Of a stretch of DNA of 64,000 nucleotides, positions 22,331-32,479 are shown piece after piece (the stretch's first letter is position 1; every line of letters begins with the position of its first letter). The position numbers were made by a program, and so were the translations under genes. A model generated the notes under the pieces. It did no database searches, was not told the DNA's origin, and saw only the letters and a program-made list of their open reading frames with translations. Origin of the DNA: Sisyra terminalis (taxonomy: Eukaryota; Arthropoda; Insecta; Neuroptera; Sisyridae); contig OY292276.1 in assembly GCA_958496175.1 (NCBI GenBank), positions 17,440,001-17,504,000 of the forward strand, in the 5' to 3' direction.

Positions 22331-24324
22331 GGATATCTAAAAACGAGTGTTAATCCAGAATTTGAATCAAATATTAAAAAATTGTCAAATAATTTCTTGT
22401 TTTACATTCAAAACTAAGATGTATACTTTTCATTATATGGCGCTATACATTTTTTACTCCATAAATTGTGGTATAAACATTCATTGCAACAACTAAGCAT
22501 GTAAGCATTAGAATATTTAGTTTCAGTAGAGTATTATATTTTCAATTTAATTTAAAAAAAAAAACAAAGATAAAAGTGGTATTTTAAATCATGAATAATT
22601 GCTGGAATTAAAAATTTGCTTTCAATTCAAAAGGTCTTTTAATCACGAAGCTCATTCATTATATAAGTTACAATTCAATCATTATTTAACATCGAGAAAA
22701 ATCAATAATGACATTTCCTTTGTAGTTGAACATAAAAACGTTAATTAAAAAAAATGATATTCCATAGTTAAATTAAATTTGGAAACGAACTTGATTACTT
22801 TATTTTTAAATTAATTTAAAAATTCTTTTAAATTTAATTACGTCATCCAATGAAATTGTTACCTATTTATTGTATAATATTTCTGTTTGTTTTTGCCATT
22901 TGAGACGGTACAAAGCATTTCATCTATTTACAAGTTTCTCTTAACATTTTATGTCTACTGGCATGCTAATATATGGTTTCATAAAAGCGTACCATTTCCC
23001 CATCTTTCTCTTTTATTACATTGAAAATCGCAGGAAAAACGAGGAACGGTTCACAATATAATATGTAGAAGTTCTTTATATAAATTGTATGAGAATATAA
23101 AATAATATTTTACAGTAGACGAATACATTTAACATCTAATCTAAAATATTTTAACTATCAAACTCTTTTTGCGTTTTTCTCTCTTGTTTCATCTCATTGT
23201 GCAATTTAATGTTTACAATTGTGTAAGTAGCTTTGTGAAATTAACGTTGAGCAAAGAGTTATACAAAAAAAAAAAATAAATAAAAATAATAAATATAGTT
23301 TTTACTCACGAACAGTAGTTCTCTTAAAAGGATTTTGCATTAGACAAATGATTTACCTGCAACAAAAAGTTTAGATTAAAATATATGTATTATTATGTAC
23401 GATAGAGAATATAAAGTTAAATAAAAAAAATCACTTTTATATGGCCGCTGAAAACATTAAAAAAAATAGCAATGAAGTTAATAACTGATAGATATAAACT
23501 GTAAAATATATGTGATGTATTTTGTATGCGGTAATAACTATATGATTACTTTTTCAATATCCATTTTCCATTGAAAAGTTGTATAAGCTCACGGTTGAAA
23601 GTACGTTAACAAATACCTAAAACGTTTTATATTTTGTGTAGTTTTCAATTTCTGAAATAGCATCATATATTTGTATGATACTATTTCAACTGTTTTTTTT
23701 TATTTGATGTTCCAATCAAAATACGTTTCTATTAGCGAATGTATTTGGAATATAACTTTTTAACATTGAATAAATTATTTTGTTTTTCAAATAAACGAGA
23801 AAGGATAATATTTGTTTCAATAAAGCTTTAAATAGTTATTTTTTAACAGATTTCCAATATTACATTGTTTGTCTCTCAAAAATCGCCGTAATTTCAAATT
23901 TTTTCAAAAATTAATAAAAAAGCACTCCCTTAACTATTTAGAATTAACAAAATGTCTGACGAAAATTTATAACACAGAAATACTCCAGGGAAACTTTTAG
24001 CATAGGGAAAAATGATTCTTCAACAAGAAAAAGCTTTCATATATTATTTAAAAATCTGTATAAATTGTAAGGTTTTATTACTTATATATCTACTTATGAA
24101 TGATAAAATATAAAAACCTTGTTTTTCAAATATGGTACAAGTTAATAAATTATTAAAGCTTACCAAAATAAAAAGCCAGCATTAGTTAAATAAAAACAAA
24201 TGAAAACTTAAATTTTAGAAATATCGACATTATTGAACTAAATCCGTTTTGTGAATAAAAATGAGCTTTCGATTTTTTGGTATTAATAAAGATACCATGG
24301 AAATATTGGAAATATATGAATCGT
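22331..24324. other. AT-rich stretch, no features recognised
   Basis: No exon, repeat or element could be supported. Confidence 0.5.
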
Positions 24325-24456
24325 TGTGTATACAATATATAGGATATATTGCGGTCCAATTTATGTAGTATAATTTATTAAAATAATATATAAAAATCAT
24401 ACCATAAACATAAATTTGAACAGAAGTTCAAACAAAAATATTCGTGACGTATTTGC

Positions 24457-24497
24457 CCAGATACGTATTTCGATTGTCAAGTAATCTTCCTCAGTGG
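24457..24497 (-). ncRNA. Hammerhead-ribozyme-like motif, left arm
   Basis: This is the inverted partner of 24601-24641: CCA, CTGAGGA, A, a stem II of four pairs (GATT with AATC), GAAATACGTATC and TGG. Stem II differs from the other arm at three positions, yet the outer helix is restored by an A-T pair where the right arm has A-G. Confidence 0.42.
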
Positions 24498-24600
24498 TCA
24501 TCAAGTAGTTTGGATCACTCCGTAACTGCTTTGTGATGATTGTGATGCTTTGTGATTCATCACAAAGCAGTTACGGAGTGATCCAAATCCTACTTGATGA

Positions 24601-24641
24601 CCACTGAGGAAGATTGCTTGGCAAGCGAAATACGTATCTGG
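24601..24641 (+). ncRNA. Hammerhead-ribozyme-like motif, right arm
   Basis: CCA, CTGAGGA (24604-24610), A, a hairpin at 24612-24626 (G-C, one A-G mismatch, then four pairs around a TTG loop), GAAA (24627-24630) sharing its last A with the palindrome ATACGTAT (24630-24637), C as the predicted cleavage base, then TGG. CCA pairs with TGG as stem I and ATAC with GTAT as stem III with no loop, which would need a dimer. The single A between CTGAGGA and stem II is extra compared with the standard core. Confidence 0.45.
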
Positions 24642-24811
24642 GCAAATACATCGCGATTTTTTTTTGAACTTCTGTTCAAATTTATGTTTACGGTATGATT
24701 TTTATATATTATTATAATAAATTATACTACATAAATTGGACCGCAATATATCCTATATATTGTATACACAGTATAACTGTGCAAAGTCAGCGAAAAAATC
24801 TTATTTTGATA

Positions 24812-25069
24812 TGACTCGTTTATTTTGAAAGTGGCGTAAGTCCATTTCAAGGACGGCCTATGTAGTGATTCTTCTTCTTGAAACTAGACAAATTATGTTA
24901 ATTATTTAACTGCTAAGTTTTCAGAAATTATTGATTTCATTTTAGTTGTTAACAAAAACGCCAATTATTCCCTCCTCCTTAGTATCTTATGTTCCTATGT
25001 TTAAAAATGATAATACTATAGGGATTGTTCTTGAAATGGACTTAACTCACTTTCAAAATAAACGGCTCA
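24812..25069. mobile_element. 258-bp MITE with TGACTCGTTTATTTTG ends, copy 1
   Basis: The inverted repeats of about 40 bp start TGACTCGTTTATTTTGAAAG on the left and TGAGCCGTTTATTTTGAAAG on the right, and both run on into AAGTCCATTTCAAG. TA flanks both sides. It matches 36818-37076 over its full length and has no ORF. A TA duplication would suit a Tc1/mariner-type helper. Confidence 0.75.
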
Positions 25070-27038
25070 TATTATGTAGATGTGTCTAAGGATTAATTAA
25101 GCGAAAATGATGATAGTTTCAATATTATCCAAAAATCATTGAGGTTCATTCTTTTCCATAAATTTTAATGGTAAGGATAAATCACCCAGTTTTTAATAAT
25201 TTACAAGACATAATTTGACAATTTCATACACAAAATTGTGAAAGATATACTTATGGATAGTTGTCGTATAGTATAGGAGCTTTTAAAATAATTTTTAATT
25301 TTCAAAAAAAAAAAATCGAATAAAATGTTTTAAAGTTGGTTCAGATTTAACTACTGAAAATTTTTGACGAACAAATATAATTAGAGTCAAAATTTTTTTG
25401 CCATGAATTTAAAAAACGCAACGCTAAAACAAAGTTTAGAAGCATTGAAAAGCTGTGCTAATTAATATGTTGTTTGAAACTTATGAGTAAATGGTTTCCT
25501 GTACTAAATAATGTGCACCAATATAAATCAAAATTAATTTAATTTATCTGAAATAATAATGACCATTATAATTTATAAATAAATTATTTTGAACATTTTC
25601 AAAGTGCAAATTATTAATTAAAAACATCTATTGATCTTCTATAACAACTATAATAAAATTATTTGTACCAACGAAATTACGTAGATACGTTTTTCACATA
25701 ACTAATTATCTCCACCGAATTTAACTATGAAGTATTCAAATAGTAGAACGGAAAATTTTATTAACATTTCGTTATATAATTGATAAACTTTATTGTGACG
25801 TACTAGTGTTTTACTTTTTGTGTAAAACTAATTAGTGAATTGTGCATTACTTTATTTTATGTTTCAAAAGCCAATTAAATTGTTTTTGCGAAAAAGAAAT
25901 AATCAATGATTTGATTTCTTTGTTTGGTTGGTAAAATATTGATATTTATATGCTTGGAAAATTTAATTGGAATGTAAAGTTAAATGCAGTTTATAAAAAT
26001 GGCAGGAATGTGTTAGTTGTATGTACGAGTACATTGCAGGTACAAATATATTATATAAAGAAAATCGCATTGATTGAATTCGAGGTAATAATTTTTGTTC
26101 ATTTATATTGTATTTGTATTATATCTGCTGTTTTTATTGGAAGCTATTTAATCTGCTTCTTTAGGTCTCTTTATTTCAAAGCAAAATCGAATGTGTGAGT
26201 TTCCATAGTAACGTGTGATATATATTCATATATATATAAGTTTCTGTATTTACAGTATCGAAAGGTAGAATAAATTATTCATGAACATATTTAGTAATGA
26301 ATTGTACGCTCCAGAATTTACCTTCAGCACTATAATTTAAAACTTGTTTACGCTTTAGTTACATAACAGGAGTTTTCTATTAAGTTGTAAATTCTATTTT
26401 ATTTTGATACAAATAAAACTTACCAACATACAAATGGGAAAAAGTTTTTTGCTATAAACCAACGTTTTTCTGAAGCATGTTTTTAATTTATGTAATTTAG
26501 TATTAATTATGTTACAGTAAAATACTGTTTGGGAAAATATTTCAAAACCCAATTCCATTTCTTTTCAATCGTAAGTGCTTCATCAAAATAAAGTTACGAC
26601 GATGTAAAGTTTGAAATTATTGATTTTAAGTTTTATATTTTGATAGCTTACATATTCTTGTGTAGTTTTCTAAATGAATGAGTAAATCTACAGTTTTATC
26701 TTACATACATATATTATGAAACAAACTTCTTGAGGTTTAAGAAAGGCAAACTGTACATTAATGAAAAAAGTTTTAAGAATTATTAAACTACAAAGTAATT
26801 CATTTCAACTTCATACGAACATAAAAGCTTTGAATTGTTATACGAAGTATAATACACAGGTTTAATTCAGTATAAATAAGTATTATATTTCTGGTCTAGT
26901 TTTAACATTGACTTATTTTATGTTCGGACAAAACAGAACAAAGCAATGGTAAAACAGAACAGTTTCTATTACTATTGCTCACTAAGCCTAAAAATTTAAA
27001 TATATAAATACTGTAAGAGGATAAATATTTCAATTGAT

Positions 27039-27045
<7 letters not shown>
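25070..27045. other. AT-rich stretch, no features recognised
   Basis: An 82-codon frame at 25950-26198 begins in AT-rich sequence with no start context or domain and is not supported as a gene. Confidence 0.45.

Positions 27046-27116
<71 letters not shown>
27046..27116. repeat. (TA)n microsatellite
   Basis: About 35 uninterrupted TA dinucleotides. No function can be read from it. Confidence 0.95.
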
Positions 27117-27117
<1 letters not shown>

Positions 27118-27849
27118 CATATAAGTACTGCCTCATACCCAAAGTCAATATTTTTCCAATTTTTTTTTAATAGGTTTTAAGCAGTTTTTGTTCATTGTTA
27201 TTCAGGAAAAATCGATCATACATAAAAATGATTCATATCAACACTTTTTTTTGATTTCTTGTCTGTTTTTCTTTTTATATGTAGACCAAAACTAAAGAGC
27301 CAACCTAAATTAAATTGAACTCCGGGCTACGGTATTAATGCTCGACTATATTGTAGTTCCAACTTTAGTTTCAATCTATGTTATAATTACAAACATGCTT
27401 TTATTTTGGTCATAAGTCTGAATACCAAGTTATATTTGGTATGAAGTTTCAAAAAAATATTTGGTAAGTATTCTCGTTATTCAATATAAGACTGTAAGGA
27501 TTTAGAACTAATACAGATTTTGATGACTCCAAATTTGACTCCGGCTCCGTACTTATAGTATTTATATGCTAAGAACGAAAATCAACCAAGCACTATTTGC
27601 CGAAATATAATGTTTTTAAAGTATCCTAAATGGATATGATTATTCTTCAAATAATAAAACAATAAGTTGAAAATAAATTCGTCATAAAATTAGAATGAAT
27701 ATAAGAAGTTTTAATTGTTTAGTGTATGAAGAAGGATTTCTTTAATTATATCTTTCAATTAGGAATGTCTATTTTATCAAATATTAATTAAAAAATCGGC
27801 AAATGTATGTATATATGACGGGAAAGACAGAGAAAAAAGAATATATTAA

Positions 27850-27995
27850 AAGACATAAGTGTGAGTGAAAATCAAATGTAATTGCCTCAAATTTGAACTA
27901 ACTCATTGCTATCATTTGTCTCAACTGTCATATTGATTTCAATCAATTAATAACTTTGTTAGTGTGCCTGTGAATATTTCACGGGTAGTTACCAG
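27850..27995 (-). repeat. Dispersed repeat family A, copy 2 (inverted)
   Basis: The inverse reads CTGGTAACTACCCGTG and continues to a CTCAAATTTG-type segment and CACTCACACTTATG. It is one of three units of the family in 27.8-28.5 kb. Confidence 0.6.
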
Positions 27996-28039
27996 TCAAT
28001 GCCATAAACGATAAGCGAATATAAGTATTTTGGCAAAGA

Positions 28040-28150
28040 CAGAGAACAAAAAATGTAAGCATATACGTATGAGAGAAAACCAAATATAATAATCATTGTC
28101 TCCAACACAAAGTAGTATAAAGAACTCATTTTAGCTTTTTTTTTTACCTC
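28040..28150 (-). repeat. Dispersed repeat family A, partial copy
   Basis: The segment from ATGAGAGAAAACCAAATATA to CATTGTCTCCAA aligns with the inner half of copies 2 and 4. The CCCGTG half is missing. Confidence 0.4.
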
Positions 28151-28339
28151 AAAATTGATTTAGAAATCCTATCTCTCATTCACTGTCATTTCATTTCAGC
28201 GAACTCAGTCGAAATGGTTGTCGTTACTATGCGCACGATAATTAGGTAGACAGAAATAACATTTCTTAAATTTCAGGTGATTTATTGGGTCATACAGAAA
28301 GAATTGCTTATATACGGCATAAGCACTTGATACTACACT

Positions 28340-28459
28340 TTTGTGATCTCAAATTTGAACTAACTGATTGTTGTCATTTGTTTCTACTGCCACTCACTTC
28401 ACTCATTACCAATTTTTGATATTTGTCAATTGTGTCAATGTGTCACGGGTAGTTACTAG
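28340..28459 (-). repeat. Dispersed repeat family A, copy 4 (inverted)
   Basis: It shares TCAAATTTGAACTAACT and CACGGGTAGTTACTAG with copy 2, about 465 bp away in the same orientation. Confidence 0.6.
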
Positions 28460-28469
28460 TTGGAAATAT

Positions 28470-30099
28470 ATATGAAATGTTCTGTTTAATCATGTGCTGT
28501 TTTGTCATACAACCTCTTAACTCATATGATACTAGGAACTTAGTATTGAACGTAGGTTGTGTATTCAATTGAATTCTGAATCAAAAAATTGGTGATTATG
28601 AATGAAAGAAATTATCAGTGAGATCATTGATAATTCTAATCAATGTCAAAAAGTAAAGAAAAATTCAAAAATATATTAAACCAATATGAACAGTTGTTGA
28701 ATCGCGTTATTAGATTGCCTAAGTGGTTGTCTTTTGCAGCCTATTATATAAGTGGAGGGAACGAGTGGCGGTATGATTGTTGCTGGCAGGAAAAGGGACA
28801 ACAAAGGGTGGTTTTCATTAAAATGGGAAGTTGGAAATATTTGTTGACGTTGCCATATCTAGATTAATTGACATGAATGTCGTTACTTCATGTGTGAATA
28901 ATATGAGCGTATATAGTTTCGATAATTCACATCGATTGAATATTTTGGATGATATAAACATTTTATTGATTCCCTTGATTTCACCATATTGACTTTGCTT
29001 TTAAAGTCTTTAATGTCAAACTGTTTGCTGAATGCTGTCATTCTTCTTCATTACATTGTCTCTGTTGACAATATTTATTTTCATCATTTCCAAATTAAAT
29101 AAAATTAACATTTTTACATTAGACGTGTCAATAAAATACAAGGGAATTTCATTTTATTTTCAACAAACAGTCAATGAAAAATATTAAATTTAAAATACTT
29201 TTAACATTTTTTTCGTTTCCTTAAAATTGATTGCAATTTTAAATTTAATCAAAATGATTTCATTCGATGTCAAATACAGCAAATGAAATTACAAAGACCT
29301 ATGGAAAGAAATAATGAAGGAAAAACAACCTAATGATAAAAACAATGCACATCTATGAACATATTATTATAAAAATTTGATAACATTATTAAGTTATTTA
29401 CTTTGTCTTCAATTAAATAAGCATTAATAGAAGTTTGAACCTTTATTTTTAAGTGCTGTTATCCGAATAAAATAAACCATTATAAACCACAAATTACCGG
29501 TAATTGAAATTAATTGTTACTGGTAAATTGGTTTAAATAATCAGGTATAATTAACATGCAACGACTATCCTGGTTTGCAGTTCAGCTGCTCCAGTAATTG
29601 GCCTTGAATTACAAATCTTTTCTTCTAAAACGTTATCATATAATCAAAAGTTCAAGGATAAAAGTATATATTATTAAAAAGAAAGAAAAACTCAAATATC
29701 TTGATAGCATTTTCATTGAAATTCCTAACTCGAAGGTACAAAAAAAAAACGCAAAATAATGAAGACCAGACCAATGGCTTAATAAGATAAGATTTTTTTT
29801 CTTAAAAAAATATTATCCAAAGGTTAAGACAAGGAATGGTTAAGTGTTATGTTTGATCTATTTTATGATATCGATTTGAGACAAAAATCTTCAAGTTCAA
29901 TATTATATAGTTTTTGTGGGTTCATCCTGGATTTGTATATTAAACAGTTACTGAGGTACTAAACGGTTAGTTTATTTATAACTACAATAAAATTAATTCA
30001 CTATGCTAAATGGAACAACGGGAATACTTAACAATACCTAATATTTATTTATTTAAAACAGAGACTTGAGATTTTTACTTCGATTTAACTTGTACTGAT
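28470..30099. other. AT-rich stretch without firm features
   Basis: A frame of 74 codons at 28643-28867 has an ATG and somewhat better composition in its second half (a Trp/Tyr-rich run) but no recognisable domain, splice signal or polyadenylation signal. A slightly GC-richer patch at 29555-29605 follows a TTTGCAG that could be an acceptor, but the frame after it is short. Confidence 0.3.
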
Positions 30100-30231
30100 A
30101 TTTTTTTAACGTTATTTACTGTTGCTTTATAATTACCAAAGTCTTAAACGACTCTAGACGATGCGAGATTCGAACCCAACACTTACTAGTTTTCGAGCGG
30201 CCACCTTGACCACTCGGCCAATAGTAGACTG
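30100..30231 (-). repeat. tRNA-Ser-derived SINE, copy 1
   Basis: On the minus strand the A box lies in TGGCCGAGTGGTCAAGG (around 30205-30220) and the B box in GGTTCGAATCTC (around 30166-30177), the pol III promoter of a tRNA-Ser. The 3' half of a tRNA is absent. Instead there is a tail with TAAAGCAACAGTAAATAACG, shared with 50763-50930. Not a functional tRNA gene. Confidence 0.72.
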
Positions 30232-30587
30232 ATATATTTTTATTCACTAACTCTTAATAAGTTATAGTCTTTTTGTATATCAAAACCAATTCTTTCTAGA
30301 TTCTTTAACTCTTTAATTCTTTGATTTAACAAATTCTTTAAAGGTCATAAATTTCTTCTTTTCTAGGAAAATAGTTCTAGAACAATCAAAACAAATGCCG
30401 TAATGTTTGAAAAGCAGCTAATTTAAGGTTCTTTTGGATTAGTGATGGATACCTTGTTGGAGGTACTGACTCCTATAAAAATTCCGAAAATTAAGGATGA
30501 TATTTTTAAATTCAAAACATAGATATATTTACTATATATTCAGAGTATAGTTGTTGGAGCGGGCAAATGAGTTAATACTTTTTGATT

Positions 30588-30628
30588 AACGCGACGTTTC
30601 GCAATGATTTATTGCTTCTTCAGGCCCT
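30588..30628 (-). ncRNA. Hammerhead-ribozyme-like motif, left arm
   Basis: The inverted partner has the same core and stem II. Its stem I strand is AGGGC against GCGTT, with one mismatch, so this arm has the weaker closing helix. Confidence 0.45.
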
Positions 30629-30689
30629 CTAAACGTACAATATTAACTTCGTTATAGTGTAAACTTGTTATATCTAAACTATTGTTTAG

Positions 30690-30730
30690 AGCGTCTGAAG
30701 AAGCAATAAATCATTGCGAAACGTCGCGTT
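30690..30730 (+). ncRNA. Hammerhead-ribozyme-like motif, right arm
   Basis: AGCGT, CTGAAGA (30695-30701), extra A, stem II GCAAT (30703-30707) with ATTGC (30713-30717) around AAATC, GAA, the palindrome ACGT (30721-30724), C as predicted cleavage base (GUC, the commonest natural triplet), then GCGTT. AGCGU can pair with GCGUU over five pairs, two of them wobble, to form stem I. Every core base of the hammerhead is present, apart from the inserted A. Confidence 0.5.
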
Positions 30731-30951
30731 AAACAAAAGTATTAACTCATTTGCCCGCTCTAACAACTATCCTCTGAACATATAGTAAATTTACCATCAA
30801 GCAGCTGATACATGTTTAAAAATATTGGTGTATAAGTATACATAGGTGCGCGAAATGAACAAATTTATTAAAAACCTGTCGAACCCACGAGACTGACTCA
30901 CCGAGTCCTTGGGGTTCGATTGAACCCAAGTTAAAAACCACTGTTTTGGAA

Positions 30952-32340
30952 TAATCCTTTTACTGATCTCTATGGTAACGGAACTCTTTGCTGTGTTAAT
31001 TCGCCATTATATCATGAATCGGTTAAAGATATGATAAAATGTCAAAGTTGCAAAGATCGACATGATGATTGACATTGAATGTCTGGTTCTAGGTGTAAAC
31101 TTATTCTTTGTTAATGGAAATTTGAAAGCTATGGTATTTCTGCTGAATTCTGCGTAGAGAAAAATATTATATGCTTTGACTAATGCTTCAAAACACCATG
31201 AAAGATCACTGGAATAATGACAATAGGCAAATATCCGAAGTAAAGCAATAAAAAAAAAATCGGAATTATCAGGGTACAAGGAATGTTTGGCACAGCGCAG
31301 GACAAAAAATCATCAAAATTTAGGGGAAAGAAACTGGCAAGGTATTCGAAGAAAGAAGAAAATAAATAAAAATTATTTAAGAGTTCAAAGTAAGAAAACT
31401 TTTATTGAGTGCCAGAAAAAGTCCCTTAACTTGAATCTAAATTTTTCATTCAATAATTTGTGGGCTACTTTTATTTCAAAGTTCAAATTATTAATCGGAA
31501 AATTTATTTGCAAATTGTTATTGTGAATCAATATTCATTTATTAATACTGCAACGTTATCTTTAGAGTCAAATATATGATTTTAGTTTTTTTCGAGCTTT
31601 GACCGTAACTTATAAATACCAAGAAAGCTTTTACATATTTTATTTTCTTTGTTTGAAATCAGAGACAAATTTATATTAAAATTATACTTCTACTCGTATT
31701 TTCCCTCGAATATATTTCAACAATATCAAAAAGGATAACTCTCATAGATACAGCATTTAGTAAAAATCCATATGTTACTATTTCTGAGAATTCAGTGTTA
31801 TCAATTTACCGAACCAAAAGTTTTACTACACATTTCTATTTCGTTATAATATATAGAAACGTGACGTGAATATTTAACTATACTGAGGATTTTAATAAAT
31901 AATAATTGGAAGAAGCATAAAAATAATGATGCTTGGATAGTTAAGTAGTTGTATGTGTAATAAATTAAAGGGAACAACAAAGGATTTAGTACAAGATTAA
32001 AAACATACAAGGATTGATTAAATTAAACGAAAATTTACATTTAAAAATAATCAGTAGAAAGTAAATACCGTTGTTTAATAGCATCTGAAATACAAATGCA
32101 ATTATATTTGAAGGGGAACAACATTGGAATTGATAAAACTAGACATTTTTAATAAAATGTTGGCAAATAAAATTTCTGATTTTAATTAAAAGTTCAATTT
32201 TCAATTAATATTCATACACAATTTTATTTAAAACAATATTTGCAAACACATTTAATTATAAAATATGAAAATAGTATGTAAGGATTAAAAACATTGCGAC
32301 ACAAAATATATTATATTATGTGTAATTTAAACACAACTAC
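30952..32340. other. AT-rich stretch, no supported gene
   Basis: Frames of 90 codons (31007-31279, minus), 79 codons (31287-31526, plus) and 69 codons (31801-32010, minus) were examined. None has a domain or splice context. The 31.0-31.3 kb part is less AT-rich and may be a decayed repeat. Confidence 0.35.
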
Positions 32341-32348
32341 GATATACG

Positions 32349-32475
32349 GAATGGTGAGAAGGAAAGAGGACAAAATGCAGGAGACAGTAGGATTCTACGA
32401 AGCAAGGGAGAAATGGGGCGTAGGGAACGCTTGGTAAACGACCAGGAACAACCTGCTACAAGAACAGGGATGGTA
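32349..32475 (+). pseudogene. Short GC-richer decayed coding fragment
   Basis: The composition rises abruptly. One frame reads MVRRKEDKMQE, then a YEAREKWG run, a TAA at 32437-32439, and continues in the same frame with TTRNNLLQEQGW. A protein-like frame interrupted by one stop suggests a transposon or retrocopy remnant. I do not recognise the family. Confidence 0.3.
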
Positions 32476-32479
32476 AAAT

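Larger units (their letters stand above)
24325..24770. mobile_element. 446-bp near-perfect foldback element
   Basis: The two arms, about 24325-24540 and 24547-24770, are inverted copies with few differences, meeting around TGATTCATCA. The outer ends are TGTGTATACAATATA and its inverse. Each arm carries the hammerhead-like motif, pointing outward. There is no ORF and no clear target duplication. Inverted terminal repeats that each carry such a motif fit a Penelope-like element relic. Confidence 0.72.
30528..30790. mobile_element. Foldback element with hammerhead-like motifs
   Basis: Arms 30528-30635 and 30686-30790 are inverted copies, from TTTACTATAT at the outside to GTTTAGAG at the inside, with an unpaired AT-rich centre of about 50 bp. 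Each arm contains CTGAAGAAGC, then ATTGCGAAACGTCGCG, pointing outward. No ORF is present. Confidence 0.75.
30440..30943. mobile_element. hAT-like element hosting a nested foldback
   Basis: The left end is TAGTGATGGATACC and the right end, read inward, is CAGTGGTTTTTAACTTGGG, a common hAT terminus style. The flanks TTTTGGAT (30432-30439) and TTTTGGAA (30944-30951) match at 7 of 8. The foldback at 30528-30790 makes up half of it. There is no transposase sequence. The two ends are only moderately alike, so this could also be two fragments. Confidence 0.42.

Noticed and set aside
27046..27116. Regulatory or structural role for the (TA)n tract
   Set aside because: Ordinary microsatellite; nothing around it suggests function.
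28643..28867. 74-codon plus-strand frame with Trp/Tyr-rich end
   Set aside because: No domain, splice site or polyadenylation signal; kept only as a remark.
30166..30220. tRNA-Ser gene
   Set aside because: A and B boxes are present but the anticodon arm and the 3' acceptor half are not; it is a SINE head. The same holds for 50769-50827.
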